From NCBI GenBank assembly GCA_021396245.1, contig WNYE01000030.1, positions 1 to 64,000 on the forward strand: DNA of 64,000 nt. Direction: 5' to 3'. Made by a program: the position numbers and the translations under genes. Positions 48,996 through 60,506 of this stretch are shown here, one piece after another. This DNA is from Sporothrix humicola. Its lineage: Eukaryota > Ascomycota > Sordariomycetes > Ophiostomatales > Ophiostomataceae. Numbering within the stretch: the stretch's first letter is position 1; each line of letters begins with the position of its first letter. The notes beneath the pieces are model-generated. The model searched no databases and was not told the origin of the DNA. It saw only the letters and a list, made by a program, of their open reading frames with translations.

Positions 48996-51410
48996 TCACT
49001 CTTGATAAAAAGAATCGTTGAAGACATCTAGGTTGCCGAGTCCCGAAGACAGCATCAGCGCAAACTGCTCCCACTCAGTGCTGTCAATCATTGCTGCAGT
49101 TGGCGCAGCCGAGGGCGACATGGCATTGGGTAGAGTGTTGAAGTTGACCGGAGGCGCACTGACGCTGGCATTGTAACCAGTTGAAATATTCTGTATTCCG
49201 TTGGCAGAAGTGCCGTCTGGATGCAGATAAATCATGGGGGCAGCATTGCCGCTGCCATTGACGCCTCCGACGCCGTTGCCCCCGTTCGTCTGGCGAAGAG
49301 CCTCGATGCGCAGTTCTTCCAACACCAGGAAATACCGCTCAGACAGCGATCCTTTCTCGGCGAATTTTGAAATGTGCGACTGGCATTGGATGGCTGCTGC
49401 TAGATACTCGCCATATACAGCAGGCAATGTCGTTGATGACGGAGACGTAGAAGACGAGATGGACGATCGGCCTCCCTTTTGAATCACATATACATAGAGC
49501 ACGATGGTTGCACTGAATGCAAAATAGGCTGTGATCCAAAACGCTGCTGTGAGCTGCCGGCTCTCGACAATTTCGCGGATTGTGTTGGCAATGTTCATGG
49601 CTGCACTTAGGCACTTTTGTACCTTTTCGTCGACTGCGCCATCGGCTTGATTCCCTGTCGCAGAGACGTCGCCATTGTGCAGCACAAATGGCCGGTATGT
49701 CAATATCATAGTGTGCCAGTAGGTGAGATTGAGGACGTTGCGTTGGCGCTGGAATATTGGGATCAATAGAGAGATGCTGAACAGGTCTGCGTCGAGAAAG
49801 CGTGCTAGATCACTTCGCCAGCTCGTAAGATCGTCTGCAATTTGCGCTGCAAGCTCTGCCCTTCTTTCGGCCGAGAGGGGCTTGATCGAGTACAAGCTGC
49901 GCAACAGCCTGTTGATTATTTGTGCCAGTCTATAGTGTGTCAGTAGAAGGAGCAGAAAATCGTGTACTGGTGCCTAGTGACTTACTTCATGTGGGCAATG
50001 GGCGCGAGCATGACAGACAAGCCGCCATTCATACTTGAGGGTGACGGAGCCATGTAACCGGCCGTGATTTGGCTGTCGTCGACACAAGCCGGGAGCTCGG
50101 TATCAATATCATCGTCGTGGAAAGTCGGCGGTCTGCCCAAGGACATACTAAGGTATGCATCCAGCGTATATGCACACCAAAACGTACGTCGCCGGCATTC
50201 GGACTCAATGAGGCCAAGATGGTCGCCGCCACTTCCAGCGCCTCGTTGGGCGACAGGGGCATCGGGTCTTTTATTTCGATGAAGACCAATGGCCAGGGCC
50301 AGGCGAGTCACTGTTCCGAACTGGTTCCAGCAGTGGTTGATCCGCGAACGCGTGAGTAAATAATAGCACTGGAGCAGCCGTGCTTGCACGCTGGTGAGCC
50401 GGACAGAGCCCTTTTCTTTGGCAAGTAGATGGTCGGCTGCGAGATAGTATCGCACACTCAGATCTGGCGGCCCAGGCTTGTCGTCGTCCGGCATGTAGGC
50501 CCAAGCGTGCGCAAAGATCATAAATAAGAGTGCGGCTTTGGCGGCCGCTCCGCTGCCGTCGTTCATTGCGCCGAGGCTGTCGTAGAACTCGGTGAACCAT
50601 TTCTGCACTGTAGGAAAATGGAGGAACCGGTATGTCGGCATGGCGTAGTCAAAGTAGCGGTCTAGAAGCCGCTGGGCATCTGCTCGAGGCAGCATCATGC
50701 AGAACGAGGGGTCAAACTCGGACGGGTGATGCAGCGGTGCGTCTCCAAACGTAAAGATGCTGTCCGGATGAGAAAATGACACGGCTTGGTGAAGGCGCTT
50801 CTGTAATCTCAAAAGAAACGAGACACCCGAGGCTGGCCCAATATAGTGTCCCTGGAGGTCTGTCTCAGGCTCAGGGGAGTTCGGCCGCGAGGGTGTTGTT
50901 GCCTGTAATGATGGCTGTAATGGAGCCACAACTGAGGCTGAGACGGGCGGTGATGTGAGTTGTGAGTTGCGGTGCTGGTTTTGAGGATGCTGATAGCCTT
51001 GCATATTGATCCCGTCGCTGTGATTTTGGACTGGAAGATATGCCTGTTGGGGCCTGGAAGATGCTGCAAGATCTTGTCTTGCATATTCTTGGTGGCCTGT
51101 AGGGCTCGCAGTTTCTGGTTCGTTGTAACCATTGCTGTTCTTGTAATTGTCTGCCAAAACAACAGAAGGAAGACGGCCCCGGTTGTAGGCCGACTCATAT
51201 GTGCACATTGCCCGCGCCTGTGAGCAGAAGCTGCACGGCTGGATGCCATTGCACTTGATCTTTCTCCTGTTCCCGAGTTAGCCTGTGTCTTGTAACGTAA
51301 TGGAGTCTGAAGATCACCAACGATTTGCATCGATCGCAAGCCCGAGTCACTCGCGTTCGGTTGCGATTCCGCCTCCGCCTCGGCTGTTCATGAGAGCTGC
51401 TGTCGTCCAT
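48996..51410 (-). CDS. Zn2Cys6 fungal-specific transcription factor
   Basis: Three exons (51322-51410, 49986-51266, 48996-49929) encode 767 residues. The first junction (donor GTTGGT, unusual; acceptor ACAG) restores the binuclear cluster: C25, C28, C35, C41, C44 and C51 with spacing C-X2-C-X6-C-X5-C-X2-C-X6-C in CDRCKSRKIKCNG...CSFC. A basic stretch (RRRRNRNRTR) precedes it. The second junction is GTAAGT...ATAG. A Gln/Ser/Pro-rich linker follows, then the fungal transcription-factor middle homology region, with landmarks LLDRYFDYAMPTYRFLHFPT, LALAIGLHRN and the ESECRRRTFWCAYTLDAYLSMSLGRPP motif. It is a nuclear DNA-binding regulator; target genes cannot be told from sequence. It is divergent from eIF2B epsilon with 657 bp between start codons. 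No named orthologue is assigned. Confidence 0.93.
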
Positions 51411-52067
51411 GGCTGCATGCTATGCTGACCATGCCAGTTGCATCATATCGGGTGTGCCAGACATCTTCTCGGCGGAGACAGCCCCGACACGCAATGCCGA
51501 TGTAATTCCCGTCAAGATGTGAGAGCGCTACTGTGTTGGGGTGCATGCAAGTCGGAGAAGCTGCACGTGTTTTAACACGTGATGATCATCACCAAGCTCC
51601 CTGAGCGACGAGATCGTGGACGACACTTGGCTTTTTGACGAACACAAGAGCAGCAACTGCATAGTTAGCTCTTGACTAATCTGTGCTAAATATTCCCCCC
51701 TGAAAGAGACTAAACTTACCGAAAAGGGGCCTACATCGCCCTTCCATGTTTGTCGCGATGTTTCTTGTAAGTGGTTAAGAGCAACAATAGCACCAACCAC
51801 AAAGCTCAGCCAATGGCACTAGTCCCTTTTCGGCGAGTATTCTCATGCGCGGGCGCTGCGACTCGCTGCGCACACAAATGCACCCCCACCTTTAACTTTT
51901 TTTGACTCACAAACGCGAAACCGAACCACACAGCGTCACTGTCCCAGAGCAACCAACTTTCCCAGAAATCGAAAAGACTCAACGGGCAAACACCCACCCA
52001 CCACTTTCCGATCCGATCTATCGTATAAATCGACTCTTACATCCTCATACTGCACGAAAAAAAGCTC
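51411..52067. promoter_or_regulatory. Shared divergent promoter region of the Zn2Cys6 gene and eIF2B epsilon
   Basis: 657 bp between two divergent start codons with no gene. A TATAAAT box at 52024-52030 lies about 40 bases before the eIF2B epsilon ATG. A GCACGTG-like word occurs near 51565 and TTAGTTA/AGCTCC-type AT-rich sequence near 51660-51720. Confidence 0.45.
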
Positions 52068-54845
52068 ATGTCACAGAACAAAAAGGGCGCCGCCGCCCGC
52101 GGCAAGAAAGCTGGAGGCAAAGGCCCCGCGGATGAAAAGGGCGAAGATGTCCTGCAGGCCGTCGTAAGTTTTCGGTCGTCGCCGTTGGCGATGCGCCGCT
52201 CAACAGCCGACGCACAAGCTCCCTTCGACATGGGCAAATGGATACTGACCATGGCGCCTGCCTTTGCTTTCTTTTCTCGACCTGCAGATTCTCGCCGACT
52301 CTTTCCAAGACCGCTTCAAGCCGCTGACCATCGACCGGCCAAGAGTATGGACCTTTGCGCATCCTCTCCCTATTCCCTTTTGGGCCCTTGCGTTTCCCCC
52401 ATTGATGCTGACCGAAGCCTTCTTTGCTGTCTGTAGTGTCTTCTTCCTCTCGCAAACACTCCTCTTATCGAATACACCCTCGAGTACCTCGCCATGAACG
52501 GCGTCCAGGAAGTGTACCTGTATTGTGGTGCCTTTGCCGACCAGGTCGAGGGCTACCTCGCTGCATCGCCCCGGTGGTCGCCGACCAGCAAGACGAATCC
52601 TTTCCAGTCACTCGATATTATCCGTGTCGCACAGGCCTCGTCTCTCGGTGATTTCCTGCGCGACCTCGACAAGCGGGGCATCATTGCTGGCGACTTTGTC
52701 CTCGTCCATGGCGACCTCATCTCCAACGTTCCCCTTGATCCCATACTTGCGCGCCACCGCGCCCGCCGCGAGGCAAACCGCGACGCCGTTATGACGATGG
52801 TTCTGCGTGAGGCCGGCGACTGCGGTTCTGGCACAGGCGGCAGCAACGATCACCACGCCCGCGCCCATGGCATCGAGCCCATCTTTGTACTCGACTCCGA
52901 CACTGGCCGATGTCTCCAGTACGACGAGATGACCCCACTCGACCACCGCACCGACCGCTTCCTCGATATTGACCCCGCTTTCCTTGAGAAGAACGCCGAC
53001 ATCATGATCCGCTCCGACCTGATCGACTGCAGTATTGATATCTGCACCCCTGACGTTCTCGCACTGTGGACCGAGAGCTTTGACTGCGAGCTGCCGCGCA
53101 AAAACTTCTTGCACAATGTGCTCAAGGACTGGGAGCTAAATGGCAAGCTCATCTATACGGAGATCGTCAGCGACCAGCCACATGCAGGTGCACACAGTGG
53201 AAGCTATGCTGCGAGAGTCAATAGCCTCCAGATGTACGACGCTGTCAGCCGAGACATCCTGAGCAAATGGACATATCCTATGGTCCCGGAGACAAACCTT
53301 GTTCCCGGTCACTCCTATACCAGTGTCCGGCGCCGTAATGGCCGTGTTGGCGGTGGTGCTGGTGTTGGCGTGTCGGCTGAGCGTAGTGTCACAATCGATC
53401 CGTCCGCATCAGTATGCCGCACAGCGCTTGGCTTGCACACGACTGTTGGTGCGAACAGCAAGGTTTCGGGTAGCACAATCGGCCGTCGCTGCCGTATTGG
53501 CAAGAACGTCCGCATAGAAAACTGCTATCTTTGGGACGACGTTGTCATTGGTGACAACACAGTCCTGACACAATCGATTCTAGCTAGCAACGTTCACGTC
53601 GGAAACGACTGCATTGTCCCGGCTGGCTCGGTGTTGTCGTTTGGTGTGGCCATTGCTGATAAGGTTCAACTCACTGCTTCTGTAGGATCGCCAGTTGTGT
53701 TGTCGACGGAAAAGTCAAATGGTAGCCACGCTGTGGACGATGCAGCCGTTGTTGGCGCTGGCGGCAAGGGAGCAAAGTTCCACCACTCTGTCAACGACGA
53801 CGACGAGGATGATGACGAAGATGACGATAGCGACGCAATCAGCGCTGAGTCGCTGCAACGATCCCTTATCTACTCAACAGCACACCTCAACCTCTCCACC
53901 TCCTCCATCTCCAGCTTCGAATCCGACGGCGACTTCGACGACAACGAGGCCGTGTTTGATGACGACGATGAAGGAGGCGCCGACGGCGGAAAGAGCAGCG
54001 GCTTCCTCAGTGCCAGCAATGCAGGCGGCGAGCGGGGATCAAGATCACGGCTACCGTCCTTTGCATCACTCGACGGCTCGCGGTTCTCAACAAGCGATGG
54101 CTTGGCTGGCCGCTTCGCATCTGGTGCTGGCGGCGCTACCGGCCTTATTGGTGCCGATGGTGTGAGCACAGTTAGCAGCTCTTTCCACACCGATGCCGTG
54201 AATGGCCTGCTCGATGCGCTACGCGACGACGCCAGCGGCGACTTTGAGTCTGCGCGCCTCGAGTTTATGGGCCTTCGTCTGTCCACGGATGCCTCAGACG
54301 GTGCTGTGCGCCGTGCGGTTGCGGCTGCGTTTGCACGCCGTGCTTGCGAGCTGGCTGCCCCTGTTACCACGCCCGGTGACCAAGGCCGCGGTCTCGACGC
54401 CTCCAAGGCGGCTGAGCGTGCTGTCAAGAGCAAGACGGGCGCTGCCAAGTTCGTGCATGACGTAGGTGTCGGCAACGGCACGTCCGACGAGCAGGTCGAG
54501 TTTGTGCTTGCCCTGCAGCGGACGCTTGTGGGCATGCGTATTCGTGAGGAGAAGGAGAAGGGCAGGCTGATTGAGGGCCTTGCTGCACCTGGCACTCTGC
54601 TTGCAGCTCTTCTTCAACAGCTGTACGACAGCGACGTGCTCGACGAAGAGGGCATCCTGGCCTGGTGGGCTGATGGCCGTGCAGCCGAGGGCGGTAGTGG
54701 CGCTTCTGGTGATAGCAGCATGGCGGGAGCCCGCGAGCGTTGCCGTGTTCTTGTCGAGTGGCTCGAGACGGCCGAGGAGGATGACAGTGACGAGGACGAT
54801 GATGACGACGAGGATGAGGAGAGTGACGAGGAAGACAGCGATTAA
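52068..54845 (+). CDS. GCD6: Translation initiation factor eIF2B subunit epsilon
   Basis: Three exons (52068-52163, 52288-52344, 52437-54845) encode 853 residues. Junctions (GTAAGT...GCAG, GTATGG...GTAG) are all phase 0 and give VLQAV-ILADSFQDRFKPLTIDRPR-CLLPLANTPLIEYTLEYL, the classic eIF2B epsilon nucleotidyltransferase-like start. The NT-like domain spans about 28-330 and left-handed beta-helix hexapeptide repeats about 372-470 (e.g. IGRRCRIGKNVRIENCYLWDDVVIGDNT). An acidic, Ser/Asp-rich insert follows (about 500-640). The C-terminal W2/HEAT domain (about 640-853) includes EEGILAWWADG and an Asp/Glu tail. As catalytic subunit of eIF2B, it exchanges GDP for GTP on eIF2 and is the target of translational control under amino-acid stress. 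It is longer than yeast Gcd6 (712 residues), mostly because of the acidic insert. Confidence 0.96.
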
Positions 54846-55488
54846 GTGAGGACTGGATCAGGATTAATAATGCCATGTACGGCTCATCTAGATCGGCAAG
54901 GTTTGCAATAAAAGGGGCAAGGATCAAAACAGAGGAGGAAATTGGGCAACATTTTGAGCGAGGATTTTACACTACAGAGAAGGATTTTGCATTTGTTTAG
55001 ACTCATGGTACAGGAGGAAGGTGCGATGCCTAACATATGGCAGGCACCACCGAAAAAAGAAGTCATAGGACCAAAAAAATTACGAAAATATTTTGCAACT
55101 CAAAATAGAAGCTGCCATGCAGCTAACTGCGATGTTCTTTCCTTAAAGGAAACAAAGGAAGGCGCGATCGTGGCTCAAACGACATGTGAACATTGATTAC
55201 ATCACCGTAGACAGCATTTGACACATTGAGCCGTCTTCTTTTAATGTTCTTTTCCAGTTCCTATACAAAGAGATTAAGGTAAAAACACAAATTGGTTCCA
55301 AACGCCTTGCTTATGCAAAATAAAAGAGGTGGGGAGAAGGGGATAAGGGTGTAAAAACAAGAAAACAAGGCCCAGTAATCGCACGACAAGAACAATGAAT
55401 AACGACAAAGGAAAGAAACAGAAAGACCCCAAAATAAACCCTACATCTCCAATATCTTTCTTCCACCATCTCACTATTTTTTTCTTCT
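54846..55488. other. Convergent 3' spacer between eIF2B epsilon and POM152
   Basis: AT-rich 3' flank of two convergent genes, with several AATAAA-like words. No gene is supported. Confidence 0.6.
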
Positions 55489-58400
55489 TTAATTCCGCTT
55501 CTTGCTACTGCCGCTGTCGGCACCCTCAGCGCCGCGCTGCGTCGAAAAGGCGCAGTACTTGTCCTTGATCGCCACAACCTCGTACGTGCCCTCTTGGCTT
55601 GCACGAACGGTCTTGGTCATCTCATACGAGATGTCATGGCGCGTCTCGAGGACCTGGCTGCGCTGGCCCTTGCGGGCGTTGGTGCTGCGCGTGTAGGTGA
55701 ACTCAAAGGGCGGTGTACCGCCAAACTCAAAGACCATCTCGACAGCGCCACCCTCATGAATGTCGACACGAGCCGTGCGACCTTGCGACACACGGACAGA
55801 CGGCAGTGGGTGGATCACGCGCGTCAGGTTGACGGCGGCGCGGCACTCGGAGGCCTTGTCGCTGATGCCCGTAATGGTGAACTCGCCAGGCGCCTCGGCG
55901 ACACGGCGGAAAGTGGTCGTGGACGACGCGCCCTTGCGTGAGACGCCGCCAAACGTGTACCACACATCGAAGGGCGGCGTGCCGGACAGCGTGTAGCTGA
56001 TGCGCTCGCCGACGCAGTAGTCCGTGCGCGACTCGAGGGCGTAGATTGCAGGTGCCTCGAAGAGCTGCACCTGCACGGACGACGTGGAAGAAGAAGACAG
56101 CGAATCGCTAGCGCCTGAGTTGCCGTTGACTCCAGCGAGGTCGTCCGTCTTCTGCTGGCAGCCGCGGGCATCGCGGACCTTGCGAATGCGCACTTGCTGC
56201 GTGCCGGGGCGCAGGTGCTGGCGCGGGATCTGCAGGCCGTAGTTGTGCGTCATAATGGACGGCACGCGGTAGGTCTCGGACACCGCGCCGCTCTGGTGCT
56301 TGATCTCCATCTCTACATAGAACGGCGGCACGCCCGTCAGGACCATGGGAATACGGTCCTCGTTGTCCTGCTCGGTCATGCAGTACTTGAACGACTGGCC
56401 AGCCTTGGTGAAAGCAGCCGTCGGCTTGGCATAGACGGTCTGCTGCATGACAAGCGGCGAGACGCCCTTGCTTCCCGAGCTGGGCCGGTTGTTGTTATAA
56501 AGGCTGTCGGCCGGGGGCGCAAACTCGTACCGATATGTGCCAGCCTTACTGGTGTCCATCTGGATCGAGGCACGGCCGAGGGCGGCATCGAGCTGCTTGT
56601 GGATGAGCGAGGCCTGCGAACCCTTCGCGGGCTTGTGGCGGACATCGTACTCGACGTGGTAGGGCGGCGAGCCGCGGAGATCAATCTCAAAACCATCAAC
56701 GTCGCCCTCACAGACATCCTGCTTCACAAACAGGTTGCCCTGCTCCTGGATGGCCTCGGTCTGCACAAACGACAGCTTGGGCCGCGGGAACCAGTCGACA
56801 TCAAAGACGGAAGCCGTGTTGTCCACTAGACCGACACACTGGTTGTCGGCGACGTCGACGATCTCGTATGTACCGCGCTCGGAGACCTGGAGGAAGTCGT
56901 TGCCCGAGTTCAGGGTGCGGGTGATGAGCTGGCCAGGGTGCAGCGACTTGCCTTCGTCATCAAACTTGACGCCCAGATTCCTGTACGAGACGCGCCAGGG
57001 ACCTTCGCCAGTGAGGCGCAGCGGCAGACGGACGGCTGCATCCTCGACAACAAAAACGCGGCGCTTGTTCTCGAGCAGGCCAAAAGCAGCACGGGGACGC
57101 TGGCGACGGACGGCGATCTTGAGCTCGCCACCGGTGCCCTGCAGGAAAGTGCGGCAGCCGCTGCGGTCATGCACACTCGTGAGGGCCAGAGTGTATTCGC
57201 CGCCCTGAGCGAGCGCAGGTGTCTCAATGCGGTAGCGGTACTTGTCGATGTTCTCCTCCTTGAAAGCCCGGCGCTTGCCCTCGTGAAGCAGCACATACTC
57301 GAGCGTGAAGGGAGCCTCGCCTGACAGGACAATATCGACGCCGACCGAGTCCTGCAGACAGGCGTTGGCCTTGCCGGTAGGGTGGTCGATGGAGGCACGA
57401 GCAGCGGGCTTGACGTTCTGCTCAAGGGTCATCTCAGCACCAGACAGGGGCTGGGACTTGTAGACGGCATCATCAATAGAACGGAAGATATACCTGTGGT
57501 TGCCAGCAACACGGGGCACAAGCTCCAGCTGGTAACGCATACCAGACACCTGAACCTTCTCGTGGCGGACGACGCCGTTGGAGCTGACGTCGTAGCGTAC
57601 AAGGAAGGGCGGCGTGCCGACAAGGTCAAGATCGACGCGCAGACCGATAGAGTTGCCGCCACAGCTGTCGGGGATGCCCTCGGACCGCAGAGCCAGCTTG
57701 GGCTCGAGCGGGTTGAGCAGAAGGCACGAGGCAGGTTCTTGAACCTCGCCCTCGCATGATCCAGACGACACCGACTTGAGCGTGTAGAGACCAGGCGTGG
57801 AAATAGTGGGCATCTCATCGGCATGGCGAGCATGGAATGTCTCCGTGGTCACGACATCGCCGTGGTCGCCGCTCTTGGTGAGAGTGTCGATGGGAGAGAA
57901 CTGCCATGTCAGGGTGTGGGCGCTGCTGTCCTCGGGGCGACGCACACCAGGGATTTCGTAGCGGACCGGGAACGGAGTGGACTTGCCACGAGCCACCTTA
58001 AGCGGCTGGCGCAGGTCGCAGCCCTGGAGCCGAATGCGGGGGCGCTCGCGAACATGGAAGCTCTGGACAAGGTGCTTGGGCGTGCGTGGGCGGACCTCGT
58101 GGTCTTCGACGGGCTCGTTGTACTTGGCCACGTTGCCAAAGGCGTCGTGCACCTCGTCGATGGAGTAGCGCCACTCGCCGCCCACGTGCATGGTCTCGTT
58201 GAGGCCCACAGACACGCGACGAGAGCGGGCCCACGAGATATCGTCGTCACCTTCGGCGGGGAAGTTGGCAGACACCACGGCATCCGAATCAAGTGATTCT
58301 TGCGCATAGGATGAGGAACCTGATGAGGAAGACATGGCAGACGAGCGCTGGGGGACGGTGCCAAGAAGAGGCGACACGAAGCCCTCAGGCTGCAGGCTCT

Positions 58401-59643
58401 GGAAGTGGAAGCTGTGATCCTTGCCGTTGATGGTGCGGCTGTAGACGATCTTGAGCGGCGGAGTGCCGTCGACCTCAAGCAGCAGATCCGAGAGGTCGCC
58501 GTGGCAGCGGGTGATCGGGCCTGACGAGGACGAGGAGGACCACGAGGACTGCTTCGAGGGAGGGTTGCCGCCGCCACCAACACGAGCGCTGGGGCAAGAC
58601 ACGACAAACGAAAAGGGGCTGGGGCGCTGCACATCGAGCTTGTACTCGTCGAGAACACGGCCAAGGCGGTAGGCGCCCGTCTTCTTGACCGGCACATCAA
58701 AGCGGACAGCAGCCAACGTGCCGTCAGCCGAAACTTCCTGGCGCTTGACGAGCTTGGAGATCTCGCGGAGCTGAGACTTTGTCAGACGCAGCGTCTCCTC
58801 CTCGTTGGTGTCGAGGTCGAGGCGGATCAGCTCAACCTCGGCCGGGATCGTGGCGTTGAAGTAAAGCGGCAGAGACGCAATGTTGGGGTTAGCACCAGAG
58901 GCCGCACCGGCACCACCAAGGCCGCCGATACAGAAGGGAAGGCCGCTGGGGTTCAGAATGGCTGAGCCCTCAGGCAAGATGTTGATAATCTGGCGACCGG
59001 AAATAAGCGACGAGTTCTGCAGAATGCTGGAGGCCTTGACATAATGCTCAGAAATAGACAGCTCGCGGTCGTAGAAGACCTTGAGCAGGCCGAGGAACCA
59101 GGCGTGCCAGGGCACACCGATGTTGAACATGAGAAGGTAGTCGGTAATAACGTGGCCGAAGAAGAGGAAGATGGAAACTGGCTGGGAAAGCTCGAGCCAC
59201 GGAATGCGCATCTCAGGAAGGCCAAACAAGAAGACAAAGTCGAGGCCGATCCACTTGAGGAACAGCCAAAACGACTCGCCATTGTCCTCGAGCAGCTGCA
59301 CCCAGTCATAGATTTTCCATGCAATCAGGGCAATGTAGAGGGCGACGGCATAGAAGCGCTGTGTCGGAGCATCGATAATGTCGAGCGGAATGAGGGGCCC
59401 TGGGGTTGCAGAGCCTGCTGCAGCTGCTGCCGCCGCGGCTGTTGGGCCGCGTGTCGAGGCAAGGGACGAGCGAGCCGAAGCATAGAGCGGCCGTGGTGCC
59501 AAGGGTGATGAAGAAGAGCGTTTGGGGAGATTGTCGTCGACGGGCGGACTGGGAGAAGGGGTTGGAGGCGCGCCACGACCGACGCGGATTGTGGTCGGCG
59601 TCTGGGGGAACGCGCCGGAGCGCACTCGAGGCGTTGCGCTCAT
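55489..59643 (-). CDS. POM152: Nuclear pore membrane protein POM152
   Basis: One intron-free frame of 1384 residues from the ATG at 59643 (MSATPRVRSGAFPQTP), near the usual size (yeast 1337). The frame is open a further 194 codons upstream, but that extension is unlike the family. A Ser/Pro/Ala-rich cytosolic N-terminus leads to three hydrophobic segments at about 97-118, 125-143 and 155-175, then a large lumenal part made of repeated Ig-like beta domains. The repeats share short signatures: TPPLKI, TPPFLVRYDV, EAPFTLEYV, GPWRVSYRN, SPPYHVEYDV, VPPFYVEMEI, TPPFDVWYTF and TPPFEFTYT, each about 100-130 residues apart. POM152 anchors the nuclear pore and forms a ring in the perinuclear space. 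It is divergent from the UCH gene (863 bp). Confidence 0.95.
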   Translation of the reverse strand: MSATPRVRSGAFPQTPTTIRVGRGAPPTPSPSPPVDDNLPKRSSSSPLAPRPLYASARSSLASTRGPTAAAAAAAAGSATPGPLIPLDIIDAPTQRFYAVALYIALIAWKIYDWVQLLEDNGESFWLFLKWIGLDFVFLFGLPEMRIPWLELSQPVSIFLFFGHVITDYLLMFNIGVPWHAWFLGLLKVFYDRELSISEHYVKASSILQNSSLISGRQIINILPEGSAILNPSGLPFCIGGLGGAGAASGANPNIASLPLYFNATIPAEVELIRLDLDTNEEETLRLTKSQLREISKLVKRQEVSADGTLAAVRFDVPVKKTGAYRLGRVLDEYKLDVQRPSPFSFVVSCPSARVGGGGNPPSKQSSWSSSSSSGPITRCHGDLSDLLLEVDGTPPLKIVYSRTINGKDHSFHFQSLQPEGFVSPLLGTVPQRSSAMSSSSGSSSYAQESLDSDAVVSANFPAEGDDDISWARSRRVSVGLNETMHVGGEWRYSIDEVHDAFGNVAKYNEPVEDHEVRPRTPKHLVQSFHVRERPRIRLQGCDLRQPLKVARGKSTPFPVRYEIPGVRRPEDSSAHTLTWQFSPIDTLTKSGDHGDVVTTETFHARHADEMPTISTPGLYTLKSVSSGSCEGEVQEPASCLLLNPLEPKLALRSEGIPDSCGGNSIGLRVDLDLVGTPPFLVRYDVSSNGVVRHEKVQVSGMRYQLELVPRVAGNHRYIFRSIDDAVYKSQPLSGAEMTLEQNVKPAARASIDHPTGKANACLQDSVGVDIVLSGEAPFTLEYVLLHEGKRRAFKEENIDKYRYRIETPALAQGGEYTLALTSVHDRSGCRTFLQGTGGELKIAVRRQRPRAAFGLLENKRRVFVVEDAAVRLPLRLTGEGPWRVSYRNLGVKFDDEGKSLHPGQLITRTLNSGNDFLQVSERGTYEIVDVADNQCVGLVDNTASVFDVDWFPRPKLSFVQTEAIQEQGNLFVKQDVCEGDVDGFEIDLRGSPPYHVEYDVRHKPAKGSQASLIHKQLDAALGRASIQMDTSKAGTYRYEFAPPADSLYNNNRPSSGSKGVSPLVMQQTVYAKPTAAFTKAGQSFKYCMTEQDNEDRIPMVLTGVPPFYVEMEIKHQSGAVSETYRVPSIMTHNYGLQIPRQHLRPGTQQVRIRKVRDARGCQQKTDDLAGVNGNSGASDSLSSSSTSSVQVQLFEAPAIYALESRTDYCVGERISYTLSGTPPFDVWYTFGGVSRKGASSTTTFRRVAEAPGEFTITGISDKASECRAAVNLTRVIHPLPSVRVSQGRTARVDIHEGGAVEMVFEFGGTPPFEFTYTRSTNARKGQRSQVLETRHDISYEMTKTVRASQEGTYEVVAIKDKYCAFSTQRGAEGADSGSSKKRN

Positions 59644-60506
59644 GGCATCCCCAGTGGCGGAGAAGCTGGGGGAGAGGGCCGAGGGGTGGTGTCGACGGCG
59701 TGAACGAGCCCAAGGTCGGATGTAAAGCTCGATGGGATAGAAAGGAGTCGTGAAAAATGTCAACAAAACTGTCGAGATGTCGTGAAAAGTATGTATCAAC
59801 AAGCGGCAAGCGGTTGATTGGTGTAAGAAAGGAGTGTCGTGTTTATCGCTACTGATGCTCGCTTCGTGTTGTGCGAGAGCTGGCCTGCGTGACGGCGTCG
59901 CGTGGTGTTGATGTTGAAAGCTGGAAGTGTGTGTTTCTGTTTGTCGTCTCTTTTTTTTCCCTTGGTCGCCCTTCTGAAGCTTCCCATTCACGTCAAGACG
60001 CGCTGGGCAGCAGGCAAGAACAGGCAGGGAGCAACAATATTTTTGCAAGTGCAGACCGCTGCCAAGCACGCTCATTGGCCAGGAGCCAGGTACAAAAGCG
60101 GGCCCCCTGAAAACGGCGCTTTGTCTGTTTGACAGTGGCAGGCTGGCAGGCACGACCGACTGTGCACGGAGTACAGTGTGCACTAAAAACACTGTACATT
60201 GGCACAGTACCCGACCAAGCTCCAAGACAGCTCTCTAAGCTACTGCATAATAGCCGCCTCCGACGACATAAACGCACAACAACGGCCATTCAAAAGGCAG
60301 ACTGACAAACACACAGCAATGTGAGACCAAGCAGTCATGCTGCACACTGGGCCTTCTCTCATCTGCGCTCATCCTTCATGAGAGGGGTCTCAAGCCGGCA
60401 AGCTGTCGGAGAAGCTCATCGTTCTCAAGCATAAAGAGACTTTGAGGCCGAGAGATCCCAAGGCCGACGCATCACAACTGGATCCTGCAAGCTTCCGTCT
60501 GGCACA
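59644..60506. promoter_or_regulatory. Divergent promoter region of POM152 and the UCH gene
   Basis: No gene is supported. An ACGGAGTAC motif lies at about 60164-60172 within the near-palindromic word ACTGTGCACGGAGTACAGTGT, and pyrimidine-rich POM152-sense leader sequence is present. Confidence 0.5.

Noticed and set aside
59644..60225. 194-codon upstream in-frame extension of POM152
   Set aside because: The sequence is unlike the family, and MSATPRVRSGAFPQTP at 59643 matches the expected POM152 start.
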